Notes under the pieces: generated by a model
Told to the model about the DNA's origin: nothing
Databases searched by the model: none
What the model saw: only the letters and a program-made list of their open reading frames with translations
Shown: positions 8,892 to 16,430 of the stretch, one piece after another
How positions within the stretch are numbered: position 1 is the first letter of the stretch
Layout of the letters: every line of letters begins with the position of its first letter
Assembly (NCBI RefSeq): GCF_001591165.1
Contig: NZ_BCUG01000015.1
Location: forward strand, 62,001-126,000
Reading direction: 5' to 3'
DNA length: 64,000 bases
Source of the DNA: Thauera butanivorans NBRC 103042
Lineage (GTDB): Bacteria; Pseudomonadota; Gammaproteobacteria; Burkholderiales; Rhodocyclaceae
Made by a program: the position numbers and the translations under genes

Positions 8892-9695
8892 ATGAAACTG
8901 AACAAGCACTTCGCTGTTGCCGCCCTCGCCCTTGCCGCCGCCGTGCCGGCCGCGCAGGCGCACGAATTCTGGCTGCTGCCGTCCTCCACCGTGCTGTCGA
9001 GCCCCGGCTACATCACCATCGACGCGGCCGTGTCAAACGACATTTTCTATTTCAACTACCGTCCGCTGGGCATCCGCGACAACCTCTCCATCACCGCCGC
9101 CGACGGCAGCAAGGTCGAACCCGAAAGCATGGTGCAGGGCAAGCTGCGCACGGTGTTCGACGCCAACCTGCAGGCGGCCGGCACCTACCGCCTGGCGATC
9201 GCCAATGCCAGCATGATGGCGAGCTGGAAGGAAGGCGGCGAAACCAAGCGCTGGCGCGGTCCCCAGGCCGAAATGGCGGACAAAGTGCCGGCCAAGGCCG
9301 ATGAACTGACGATCCGCGAAAGCGTGTCGCGCCTCGAGACCTTCGTCACCGTCGGCCGCCCGACCGACGTCAAGCCGACCGGCCAGGGCCTCGAGCTGGT
9401 GCCGGTCACCCATCCGAACGACCTGTACGAGGGCTCGCCGGCGGTGTTCACCTTCGTCGTCGACGGCAAGCCCGCCGCCGGCATCGAAGTGGAGATGATC
9501 CGTGCCGGCACCCGCTACCGCGACCAGTTGGAAAAGATCACCCTCACCACCAATGCCGACGGCCAGATCAGCCACACCTGGCAGCACCCCGGCATGTACT
9601 ACCTGAAGGCCGGCGTCACCGGCAAGAGCGAGACGATGGAAAACGTCGAGCGCCGCCTGTCCTACGTCACCACGCTGGAAGTGCTGGCGCAATGA
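8892..9695 (+). CDS. DUF4198 family periplasmic protein (CbiK/NikM-like)
   Basis: A 267-residue exported protein with cleavable signal ending AAQAHEFWLLPS; the AHEFW start of the mature chain with its N-terminal-region His is typical of DUF4198. The body is beta-rich, with FVVDGKPAAGIEVEMI and a late GQISHTWQHPGMYYLKAG motif. Family members accompany metal and siderophore uptake systems and are suspected metal-binding periplasmic proteins. AGGAGAG precedes the ATG. It lies third in the PepSY operon. Confidence 0.78.
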   Translation: MKLNKHFAVAALALAAAVPAAQAHEFWLLPSSTVLSSPGYITIDAAVSNDIFYFNYRPLGIRDNLSITAADGSKVEPESMVQGKLRTVFDANLQAAGTYRLAIANASMMASWKEGGETKRWRGPQAEMADKVPAKADELTIRESVSRLETFVTVGRPTDVKPTGQGLELVPVTHPNDLYEGSPAVFTFVVDGKPAAGIEVEMIRAGTRYRDQLEKITLTTNADGQISHTWQHPGMYYLKAGVTGKSETMENVERRLSYVTTLEVLAQ

Positions 9696-9704
9696 TCGGG
9701 GCCG

Positions 9705-9727
9705 GCCCGCCGCTCGCCGGCGGGCCG
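9705..9727 (+). other. Intercistronic hairpin between DUF4198 and reductase genes
   Basis: GGCCCGCCG pairs with CGGCGGGCC around a 5-base loop in the 37-base gap, directly after the stop codon. There is no T run, so it more likely tunes mRNA stability or read-through than ends transcription. Confidence 0.4.
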
Positions 9728-9732
9728 CCTGA

Positions 9733-11109
9733 ATGCAGATGATAAGCAGTCTCGAAATCAGCCGCATCGGCCCGGCCGCGGGCGTGATCGCCGCCTACGC
9801 GGCCTTCTGCCTGCGGATCTGGCACGGCCATCGCAAGCGCGCCGCCGCGCACAATGCAAGCGGCGCCGACGCGGTACTGGTGGCTTTCGCCAGCCAGAGC
9901 GGCTTCGGCCGCGAACTGGCCGAGGAAGCGGCCACGGCGCTGGAATCGACCGGCGTCGGCGTGCGCCTGTGCGCGCTCGACGCGCTCGACGCCGCCGGCC
10001 TGAAAGCCTGCCGCCAGGCCCTGTTCATCGCCAGCACCTGCGGCGAAGGCGACGCGCCGGACAATGCGGCACGTTTCGTCAAGCGCACGATGGAGCTGGA
10101 GCCGTCGCTGGCCGAGCTTCGCTACGGCCTCCTCGCCCTCGGCGACGCCACTTATACGAACTACTGCGGCTTCGGCCGCCGCCTGGACGCCTGGCTGGAA
10201 GCCTGCGGCGCCACGCCGATGTTCCCGCGCATCGACATCGATCGTGCCGACGGCGATGCGCTCGCCACCTGGCGCCACCGCCTGGCCGCCTTCGCCGGCC
10301 TCGCCGAACTGCCCGAAAGCGCCCTGCCGGCGCTCGGCTTCTGGCGCCTGCGCAACCAGCGCCACCTCAACCCCGGCAGCGCCGGCGAACCTGCCTGGCA
10401 CGTCGAGCTGGAAGCGGTCGACAGCGACGGGCCGGACGCCCGCCCCGTTCCGCTGCCCGACTGGCAGGCGGGCGACCTGCTGCAACTGCACCCGTCGGGC
10501 GAGGGCAGCCCGCCACGCGACTACTCGATCGCCTCGCTGCCCGAGGACGGTGCCGTCCATCTGCTGGTGCGCCGGGTACGCGGACCGGACGGCAATCCAG
10601 GCCTGATGTCCGCACAGCTGACCGACACTTCGGGTACGGTGCCGGTGCTGCGCGGACGCATCCGTCCCCATCCCAACTTCCGCATCGGCGACAATGCCGG
10701 GCGGCCGCTGATCCTGATCGGCAACGGCACCGGCCTCGCCGGCCTGCTCGCCCATCTGCGCCTGCGCGCCCGCCGCAATGACGGCCGCAACTGGCTGATC
10801 TTCGGCGAGCGCAACAAGGCTTTCGACGACTTCCACGGCGCGGAAATCGAGGCGCTCGAACGGCAGGACCTGCTGGCCCGCTGCGATCGCGTATATTCGC
10901 GCGACGAACCGGCGGAATACGTGCAGAACCGCCTCGCCGGCGCCGCCGACACCGTGCGCGCATGGGTCGATGGCGGCGCGGCGATCTACGTCTGCGGCAA
11001 CGCCGTGGGCATGGGTCCGGCGGTACATGAAACCCTCCTGGCCATCCTCGGCTCCGAGCGCCTGGAACGGCTGGCGCACGAAGGCCGCTACCGCCGCGAC
11101 ATCTATTGA
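9733..11109 (+). CDS. Membrane-anchored diflavin (sulfite reductase flavoprotein-like) reductase
   Basis: A 458-residue protein with an N-terminal membrane helix (about 13-30), then a flavodoxin-like FMN domain (VLVAFASQSGFGRELAEEAA; ASTCGEGDAPDNAARF; LLALGDATYTNYCGFGRRLD), then an FAD domain (RDYSIASLPEDG) and an NADPH domain (LILIGNGTGLAGLLAHLRLR; AIYVCGNAVGMGPAVHETL) ending in the aromatic Y typical of ferredoxin-NADP reductase-like proteins. It is expected to pass electrons from NADPH via FAD and FMN. In this operon the likely acceptor is a ferric siderophore, or a PepSY partner, rather than sulfite. The linker domain is shorter than in CysJ. Confidence 0.82.
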   Translation: MQMISSLEISRIGPAAGVIAAYAAFCLRIWHGHRKRAAAHNASGADAVLVAFASQSGFGRELAEEAATALESTGVGVRLCALDALDAAGLKACRQALFIASTCGEGDAPDNAARFVKRTMELEPSLAELRYGLLALGDATYTNYCGFGRRLDAWLEACGATPMFPRIDIDRADGDALATWRHRLAAFAGLAELPESALPALGFWRLRNQRHLNPGSAGEPAWHVELEAVDSDGPDARPVPLPDWQAGDLLQLHPSGEGSPPRDYSIASLPEDGAVHLLVRRVRGPDGNPGLMSAQLTDTSGTVPVLRGRIRPHPNFRIGDNAGRPLILIGNGTGLAGLLAHLRLRARRNDGRNWLIFGERNKAFDDFHGAEIEALERQDLLARCDRVYSRDEPAEYVQNRLAGAADTVRAWVDGGAAIYVCGNAVGMGPAVHETLLAILGSERLERLAHEGRYRRDIY

Positions 11110-11174
11110 ACATGACGGACCGCTGCAGCCGTCATGCCGGGGATTCCATTCAACTCGACGACAAGGAAGAAAGC

Positions 11175-11561
11175 ATGATCAAGCAAAGCTTCGCCATTCT
11201 CGCCCTCGCCGCTTTCGGCACGCTGGGCAGCCTGCCCGTGCACGCCGAGGACGCCGCACCGCGCGTCAACCACTACGAAGCCAAGAAGGGCGAATCGAAG
11301 GACGAGACGATCGCCATTCTGCGCGAGACCAACGCCAAGCTGAAGGAACTGCTGGACGGTGAAATGGGCGAATACGACATCCATGACGTCCACAGTCTGA
11401 GCTACACGCTCGAAGACGCGCTGCTGGCGCTCGGCGACGAGGCCAAGGGCTTGCACAAGATCGTCACCGACATGCACTTCGCCAGCGAAGGCCTGGACCG
11501 CGAAGCCGTCATCGACTACGGCAGGGCTTATCTGAGCGGAATCGAGAAGCTGCTTCCCTGA
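11175..11561 (+). CDS. Small exported protein (DUF6746-like)
   Basis: A 128-residue protein with a signal peptide (AAFGTLGSLPVHAED) and an all-helical mature part: ETNAKLKELLDGEMGEYDIHDVHSLSYTLEDALLAL, rich in Glu, His and Asp. Start at 11175 follows AAGGAAGAAA. I associate this pattern with DUF6746 proteins, but only loosely. Position as last gene of the PepSY/diflavin operon suggests a periplasmic partner in iron handling; no catalytic motif is visible. The acidic/His content could bind metal, which is inference. Confidence 0.6.
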   Translation: MIKQSFAILALAAFGTLGSLPVHAEDAAPRVNHYEAKKGESKDETIAILRETNAKLKELLDGEMGEYDIHDVHSLSYTLEDALLALGDEAKGLHKIVTDMHFASEGLDREAVIDYGRAYLSGIEKLLP

Positions 11562-11596
11562 ACCTGATCCGGTCTCTCCGACCGGGTCTGCCCCGA

Positions 11597-11658
11597 GCGG
11601 CCCCCGCGGCCGGGCACTTTCTCCCTTCATGGAGGAAGTGCCCGGCCGCGGGGGCCGC
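11597..11658 (+). terminator. Very long GC-rich hairpin ending the PepSY operon
   Basis: A perfect 23-bp GC-rich stem (left arm from 11597, right arm ending at 11658) extends inward through CTTTCTCC paired with GGAGGAAG (one G-U pair) to a 6-base loop CTTCAT. It is followed by CTCGTTTCC, a weak T-rich tail. It probably terminates the operon and blocks read-through towards the next receptor; the unusual length is noted as a finding. Confidence 0.75.
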
Positions 11659-11743
11659 CTCGTTTCCTGCATCAACGCCGACAGCGGGGCATTGTTGTAT
11701 CCCGACAACATCTCAAAAAGTTCAATAAATTTTATTTTGTTTC

Positions 11744-11767
11744 GAAAACAATAATCGTTATTATTCG
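11744..11767 (+). promoter_or_regulatory. Fur box before the Fiu-like receptor
   Basis: The near-palindrome AATAATCGTTATTATT, inside a strongly AT-rich patch (11700-11767), fits overlapping Fur hexamers. It lies about 95 bases before the receptor ATG. Confidence 0.65.
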
Positions 11768-11859
11768 CTTCCACAAAATAGCCAGCCACCCAACCGGATA
11801 TCTCCCGGCCAGGAAGCCAGCCAGCGTTTACTTCCTGCCCCCACTGACGGAGATACTCC

Positions 11860-14151
11860 ATGGCCCACATCGAGAGCCAGAAACACACCTTGCCGCAGCA
11901 GCCGCGCCTGCATCAGACCACCGCCCTCACCCTTCTCGCCCTGGCCCTGCCCGGCACCGCCGCGGCCCAGCAGGCCGCCCAGACGCCCACGCTGCCGAAA
12001 GTCGAAGTCACCGCCAGCGGCGAACAGACCTACAAGGCCGACACGGTGTCCTCGCCCAAGTTCACCCAGCCGCTGGTCGACACGCCGCAGACCATCACCG
12101 TGATCAAGAAGGAAATCCTCCGCGAACAGCAGGCCACTTCGCTGACCGAAGCACTGCGCAACACCCCGGGCATCACCATGCTGCTCGGCGAAGGCGGCAA
12201 CAGTAACCAGAAGGACAACATCTTCATGCGCGGCTTCGATACTTCGGGCAGCGTGTTCATCGACAACGTGCGCGACCTCGGCAACTTCGGCCGCGACACC
12301 TTCAACGTCGAGCAGATCGAGATATCCAAGGGCGCGGTCGGCGCCGACAACGGCCGCGGCGCGCCGTCCGGCTACGTCAACCTGTCGTCCAAGTCGCCCT
12401 TCGCCGACAACGCGCTGAGCGGCAGCATCAGCTACGGCAGCGCCGAGAACCTGCGCATGACCGCCGACATGAACCGGCAACTGGGCGAAACCTCGGCCTT
12501 CCGCCTCAACGTCATGAAGCAGGACGGCGGCGTCGCCGGCCGCGACCATGTGGAAAGCAAGCGCTGGGGCATCGCACCCTCGATCGCTTTCGGCCTCGAC
12601 ACGCCGACCCGCACCACGCTGTCCTACCTGCATGTCGAGCAGGACAACGTACCCGACGGCGGCATCCCGACGGTCGGCCTGAAGGGCTATTACAACGCCG
12701 CGCTGGCCGCCGCCGGCATCGGTGCGCGCAAGGTCGACACCGAGAACTTCTACGGCTCGAAGCACGATTTCGAGGACGTCAGCCTGGACATGTTCACCGT
12801 CAAGGTCGAGCACGACATCGCGCCCGGCACCACGGTGCGCAACACCTCGCGCTGGGGCAAGGTGCGGCATGAACTGCTGCTGACCGCGCCCGGCAGCGCG
12901 AATTCCAGCGCCACCAATCCGAACGGCATCAACGCGGGCAACGTCAACAACCCCGAAACATGGACGGTGACCCGCAGCCGCCAGACCAAGTGGCAGGAAA
13001 ACGAACTGCTGACCAACCAGACCAACCTGACGACCGAATTCAGCACCGGCCCACTGGCGCACTCGCTGAGCGCCGGCCTGGAGTTCATCCACGAGCGCCA
13101 GCTGACCAAGACCCTGGTCGGCGCCGGCAGCATGGTGCCGGGCAATCTGTACGATCCCAGCCGCCACGATCCGGTCAGCAACTACGACCTGGGCACGGAC
13201 GGACGCAAGGCCGACGGCGAGACGACCACCATCGGCGCCTACCTGTTCGACACCGCCAAGCTCGGCGAGCGCTGGCAATTCACCGCCGGCGTGCGCCTCG
13301 ACCGCTACCGCACCGAAGCCCGCAACGTCGTCGCCTCGACCGCGACCAGCCATCCCGCGCTGCCGGTCGGCACCCTGGTGCCGCTGAACATCGACGCCAA
13401 GGACACGCTGACGAGCTGGAAAGTCGGCGCGCTGTACAAGCCGGCGGCCAACGGCAGCATCTATGCCGCCTACGCCACGTCGAAGCAGCCGCCGGGCGGC
13501 TCGAACTTCACCCTCAGCGCCACCGGCATCAACAACCCCAACATGGACCCGCAGGAAGCGCGCACCATCGAACTCGGCACCAAGTGGGACCTGCTCGACG
13601 AACGCCTCGCCTTCACTGCCGCGATCTACCGCACCGAGAACAAGAACGACCTCACCCAGACCGACCCGGTCACCGGCGACGTCACCCAATGGGGCAAGAA
13701 GACGGTGAAGGGCATCGAGCTGGGCCTGGTCGGCGCGATCACGCCGGCATGGCAAGTATCGGCCGGACTGGCCAGGATGAAGACCGAAGTCGAGGAAGGC
13801 AGCACCAGCCAGCAGGGCAACGCGGTGCAGTGGTCGCCGGAGCTGAGCTTCACCGCGTGGACCACCTATCGCCTGCCCTTCGGCCTGACCGTCGGCGGCG
13901 GCGCGCGCTACGTCGATTCGATGCTGCGCTCGTCCAACGATGCCACCGCCACCACCAACATGCCGGAGGTCGACGACTACTGGGTGTATGACGCGATGGC
14001 ATCCTACGAGATCAGCAAGAACGTCTCGCTGCAGCTGAACGTATACAACCTCACCGACAAGAAGTACGTGGCGTCGATGAACAACAACGGCGCCCGCTAC
14101 ACGCCGGGCACGCCGCGTTCGGCCCTGCTGTCGGCGAACTTCCAGTTCTGA
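11860..14151 (+). CDS. TonB-dependent siderophore receptor, Fiu-like
   Basis: A 763-residue receptor of the monomeric catechol type (Fiu / PiuA class). Seen: a leader ending TAAAQQAAQ, the TonB-box/plug start [77 protein letters not shown], and a barrel closing in ALLSANFQF. Plug wording differs clearly from the two FepA/CirA-like paralogs upstream. Pairing with the PiuC-type dioxygenase immediately downstream is the classical Fiu/PiuA-PiuC neighbourhood. A Fur box precedes it and a terminator follows. Confidence 0.88.
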   Translation: MAHIESQKHTLPQQPRLHQTTALTLLALALPGTAAAQQAAQTPTLPKVEVTASGEQTYKADTVSSPKFTQPLVDTPQTITVIKKEILREQQATSLTEALRNTPGITMLLGEGGNSNQKDNIFMRGFDTSGSVFIDNVRDLGNFGRDTFNVEQIEISKGAVGADNGRGAPSGYVNLSSKSPFADNALSGSISYGSAENLRMTADMNRQLGETSAFRLNVMKQDGGVAGRDHVESKRWGIAPSIAFGLDTPTRTTLSYLHVEQDNVPDGGIPTVGLKGYYNAALAAAGIGARKVDTENFYGSKHDFEDVSLDMFTVKVEHDIAPGTTVRNTSRWGKVRHELLLTAPGSANSSATNPNGINAGNVNNPETWTVTRSRQTKWQENELLTNQTNLTTEFSTGPLAHSLSAGLEFIHERQLTKTLVGAGSMVPGNLYDPSRHDPVSNYDLGTDGRKADGETTTIGAYLFDTAKLGERWQFTAGVRLDRYRTEARNVVASTATSHPALPVGTLVPLNIDAKDTLTSWKVGALYKPAANGSIYAAYATSKQPPGGSNFTLSATGINNPNMDPQEARTIELGTKWDLLDERLAFTAAIYRTENKNDLTQTDPVTGDVTQWGKKTVKGIELGLVGAITPAWQVSAGLARMKTEVEEGSTSQQGNAVQWSPELSFTAWTTYRLPFGLTVGGGARYVDSMLRSSNDATATTNMPEVDDYWVYDAMASYEISKNVSLQLNVYNLTDKKYVASMNNNGARYTPGTPRSALLSANFQF

Positions 14152-14165
14152 AGCGGCTCTCCTTG

Positions 14166-14199
14166 CCGCCCGCCCGGCTTCACTGGCGGGCGGTTTTTT
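14166..14199 (+). terminator. Rho-independent terminator after the Fiu-like receptor
   Basis: CCGCCCGCC pairs with GGCGGGCGG around a 10-base loop and is followed by six T. It lies 15 bases after the stop and only about 20 bases before the dioxygenase ATG, so expression of that gene depends on read-through or a promoter within the receptor gene. Confidence 0.88.
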
Positions 14200-14221
14200 C
14201 ATTTTCCGAGGAATTCCCGCG

Positions 14222-14902
14222 ATGATGCTGCATGTTCCCGAAGTCCTGACGCCCGGCGAACTCGACGAGTGCAGGCAACTGCTGGCGACGGCGGATTGGG
14301 CGGACGGCCTGGCCACCGCCGGCGCACAGGCGGCCCAGGTCAAGCGCAACCGGCAGCTGCCCGAGCATGCGCCGGCGCTCGGCCGCCTGCGCAGCATCGT
14401 CACCGCCGCGCTGATGCGCAACCCGTTGTTCGTCTCCGCCGCGCTGCCGCGCCAGCTGCTGCCGCCCTTCTTCAACCGCTACGAAGGCGGCGAGCACTTC
14501 GGCAACCATGTCGACAACGCCATCCGCCAGGCGCCGGGCAGCGGCCAGATCGTGCGTACCGACGTGTCGGCGACGCTGTTCTTCGCCGCACCCGACGAAT
14601 ACACAGGCGGCGACCTGGTGGTCGAGGACACCTATGGCACCCACCGCGCCCGGCTGCCGGCCGGCGACATGATCCTCTACCCCTCGACCAGCCTGCACCG
14701 GGTCGAGCCCGTCACCGCGGGCGTGCGCGTCTGCTCCTTCCTGTGGACGCAGAGCATGGTGCGCGACGACTGGAAGCGGAATCTGCTGTTCGACCTCGAC
14801 ATGAACATCCAGCGCCTGCGCGCGCAGCTCGGCGAGACGCCCGAGACCGTGGCGCTGACCAGCCATTACCACAACCTGCTGCGCCTCTGGGTGGAAACAT
14901 AA
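14222..14902 (+). CDS. piuC: Fe(II)/2-oxoglutarate-dependent dioxygenase, PiuC/PKHD type
   Basis: A 226-residue member of the PKHD-type hydroxylase family commonly encoded beside Fiu/PiuA receptors. Metal ligands are visible: His96 and Asp98 in [10 protein letters not shown], His159 in [10 protein letters not shown], and the 2-oxoglutarate-binding Arg169 after [14 protein letters not shown] and [10 protein letters not shown] are family blocks. Length is normal. The natural substrate is not established; a role in siderophore processing or iron-limited metabolism is usually assumed from gene context. Confidence 0.88.
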   Translation: MMLHVPEVLTPGELDECRQLLATADWADGLATAGAQAAQVKRNRQLPEHAPALGRLRSIVTAALMRNPLFVSAALPRQLLPPFFNRYEGGEHFGNHVDNAIRQAPGSGQIVRTDVSATLFFAAPDEYTGGDLVVEDTYGTHRARLPAGDMILYPSTSLHRVEPVTAGVRVCSFLWTQSMVRDDWKRNLLFDLDMNIQRLRAQLGETPETVALTSHYHNLLRLWVET

Positions 14903-14906
14903 CAAG

Positions 14907-14926
14907 TCCGATTCTCATTATTGGGT
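14907..14926 (+). promoter_or_regulatory. Fur-box-like element before the HMA-like gene
   Basis: CCGATTCTCATTATTGG read on the other strand gives CCAATAATGAGAATCGG, with the AATAATGAGAAT pattern of Fur hexamer arrays. It sits immediately after the dioxygenase stop and about 130 bases upstream of the next ATG at 15056, leaving a long 5' leader in which I see no gene. Confidence 0.5.
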
Positions 14927-15055
14927 TATAGTCGCCGACTTGCTGATTCCTGAACGGTTTTCCGAGCCGATGCCCATGCGCCCGCAATCCCGTAAGCCCT
15001 GCCCGCAGCCTGACCGCCGCCCAGGCGAAACACCAGACGATCGTGGAGACCACCG

Positions 15056-15487
15056 ATGAGCCGCGTCGTCTCCTCGCTGCCGGGGCGCATCCGCATCCGT
15101 GACAAGGCGCTGCGCAATCGTGCCCGTCTGTCCCGGATCGAAACCGAGCTGAAGCGCGTGGACGGCGTGGTCGTCGTCGAACCGAATGCCGCGGCCGGCA
15201 GCATCGTGCTGCACTATTCACCGGACAGGACCGATCCGATCCGGCTCGAGAACGACATCGATGCGCTGATCGATGCAGCGCTCGCGGTACCGCAGCGCCC
15301 CGCCGGCACGCGCTCGCTGCGGATGCAGGTGAACCGCTGCGCCAAGATCGGCATGATGGGCAGCCTCGCCACCTCGCTGGCGCTGGCCGCCGCCGGCAAC
15401 AAGCGCTGGCATGCCGTCACCGGCGGCATGTTCGTCGCCTGCCTGGGCGTGCATCTCGGCGTGCATCGCCGCCACCTGCTGCGCTGA
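15056..15487 (+). CDS. HMA-fold-like membrane protein with GRIRIR motif (Fez-associated candidate)
   Basis: A 143-residue protein. Residues 1-80 look like an HMA-type beta-alpha-beta fold (IETELKRVDGVVVVEPNAAAGSIVLHYSP) but lack the CxxC metal site; instead residues 9-15 read PGRIRIR. Residues about 98-138 form a hydrophobic hairpin (GMMGSLATSLALAAAG; VTGGMFVACLGVHLGV), so it is membrane-inserted. The same arginine motif occurs in the first protein and the ATPase of the operon at 19.4-23.8 kb, which is its strongest functional link. It has its own Fur-like site and converges on the end of the feo gene run. Proposed role: ferrosome accessory or metal-chaperone-like adaptor; unproven. Confidence 0.65.
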   Translation: MSRVVSSLPGRIRIRDKALRNRARLSRIETELKRVDGVVVVEPNAAAGSIVLHYSPDRTDPIRLENDIDALIDAALAVPQRPAGTRSLRMQVNRCAKIGMMGSLATSLALAAAGNKRWHAVTGGMFVACLGVHLGVHRRHLLR

Positions 15488-15504
15488 CGCGCAGGCGGCG
15501 GCAT

Positions 15505-16128
15505 TCAACAGCTACAGTCCGGCGCGGCCACGGCGTCGCCACCGCAAACGACACACTGCGCGGCAAGGCCGATCAAGCGCCTTGCCAACGCCACCGCCTG
15601 CGGCCGCGCGCTACCATCGTCGGGCAGGTAGATTTCCATGCAGAGGTAGAGAAAGGCCGGGTTATGCCAGATCCGTTCCGGGATCACGGTACGGGTAGGC
15701 ACGGCGTCCGACGAGCCGAGCCGGATCACGCGCACGCCCGCCATCGGCACACCGGCGGCCACCGGAACACCTGCCGCCGGTGCGCCGGTCGATTCATGAA
15801 GCCGGGCTTGCAGCCGCTCGGCGAGCACCGCATCGCCGCACATGAGGTCGGCACAGGGGCCGTCGCGGTCGATGCCGGCATGCAGATCGACCAGCAGCCT
15901 GTGGCGGCCGAGCACATGGGGCAGCAGCTGCAGGTACAAGGCCTCGTGCGCCAGACCGTAGCGGAAGCACTGGTCCGGCCGCGGCCGGCGCCCCGACAAC
16001 CCGTCGGGGATTTCCAGCACCTCGGCCTCGTCCGGCGCCAGCCCGGCCGCCACTTCGCGGCCGAAGACGAGTTCCTCGCGGTGGATGCCGATCACGACCA
16101 GCACCGGCGCCGCAGGCGCGACCACCAC
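15505..16128 (-). CDS. Small M14/aspartoacylase-like zinc hydrolase at the end of the feo run
   Basis: A 207-residue protein starting at GTG 16128, chosen because AGGGGCGG lies just upstream and the gene then begins after the feoC stop; the open frame reaches upstream to 16275 but that would overlap half of feoC. Seen: VVIGIHREELVFGREVA, with His16 and Glu19 in the HxxE position, and LLVDLHAGIDRDG with His83, the three zinc ligands of succinylglutamate-desuccinylase/aspartoacylase-type M14 enzymes. The C-terminus carries CVVCGG and a final CSC, so extra metal binding is possible. Substrate unknown; why it follows feoC is unclear. Confidence 0.55.
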   Translation of the reverse strand: MVVAPAAPVLVVIGIHREELVFGREVAAGLAPDEAEVLEIPDGLSGRRPRPDQCFRYGLAHEALYLQLLPHVLGRHRLLVDLHAGIDRDGPCADLMCGDAVLAERLQARLHESTGAPAAGVPVAAGVPMAGVRVIRLGSSDAVPTRTVIPERIWHNPAFLYLCMEIYLPDDGSARPQAVALARRLIGLAAQCVVCGGDAVAAPDCSC

Positions 16129-16138
16129 GATCCGCCCC

Positions 16139-16420
16139 TCAGCCGGGGCCGGGCTGACGCGCCCCGGACCGTCCGACGCCCGCCGCTTGCGTCGCCGCGG
16201 CGCCGGCCCACTCGTACAGCGCCACCGTCGCCGGGTCGCATTTGCAGCACGTCGAACCGCAGCCCGGTTCGCCATCGATCCTGCGCACGCGCCCCTTGCG
16301 CTCGAGCGTGTCCAGCATCGGCCCGAGCGCCTCGGGCGTGCTTTCCAGCGCGAGCGCCATGTCGGCCACGCTGGCCCGGCGCCGCTCGCGCAGATAGGTA
16401 CTGAGTCGGGACAGCATCAT
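16139..16420 (-). CDS. feoC: FeoC-like winged-helix Fe-S regulator
   Basis: A 93-residue protein opening MMLSRLSTYLRERRRASVADMALALESTPEALGPMLDTL, a winged-helix pattern, followed by GCGSTCCKC, the cysteine cluster that binds an iron-sulfur centre in FeoC proteins. A strong GAGGAGG lies 5 bases before the first ATG, 10 bases after the feoB stop. FeoC is thought to stabilise or gate FeoB in response to oxygen or iron. The C-terminal tail (about 25 residues, Ala/Gly-rich) is longer than in E. coli. Confidence 0.85.
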   Translation of the reverse strand: MMLSRLSTYLRERRRASVADMALALESTPEALGPMLDTLERKGRVRRIDGEPGCGSTCCKCDPATVALYEWAGAAATQAAGVGRSGARQPGPG

Positions 16421-16430
16421 CTCGGCCTCC

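Noticed and set aside
16129-16275. Upstream extension of the M14-like gene into feoC
   Set aside because: The extra residues are Arg-rich shadow sequence of feoC and a GTG with a ribosome site lies right after the feoC stop.
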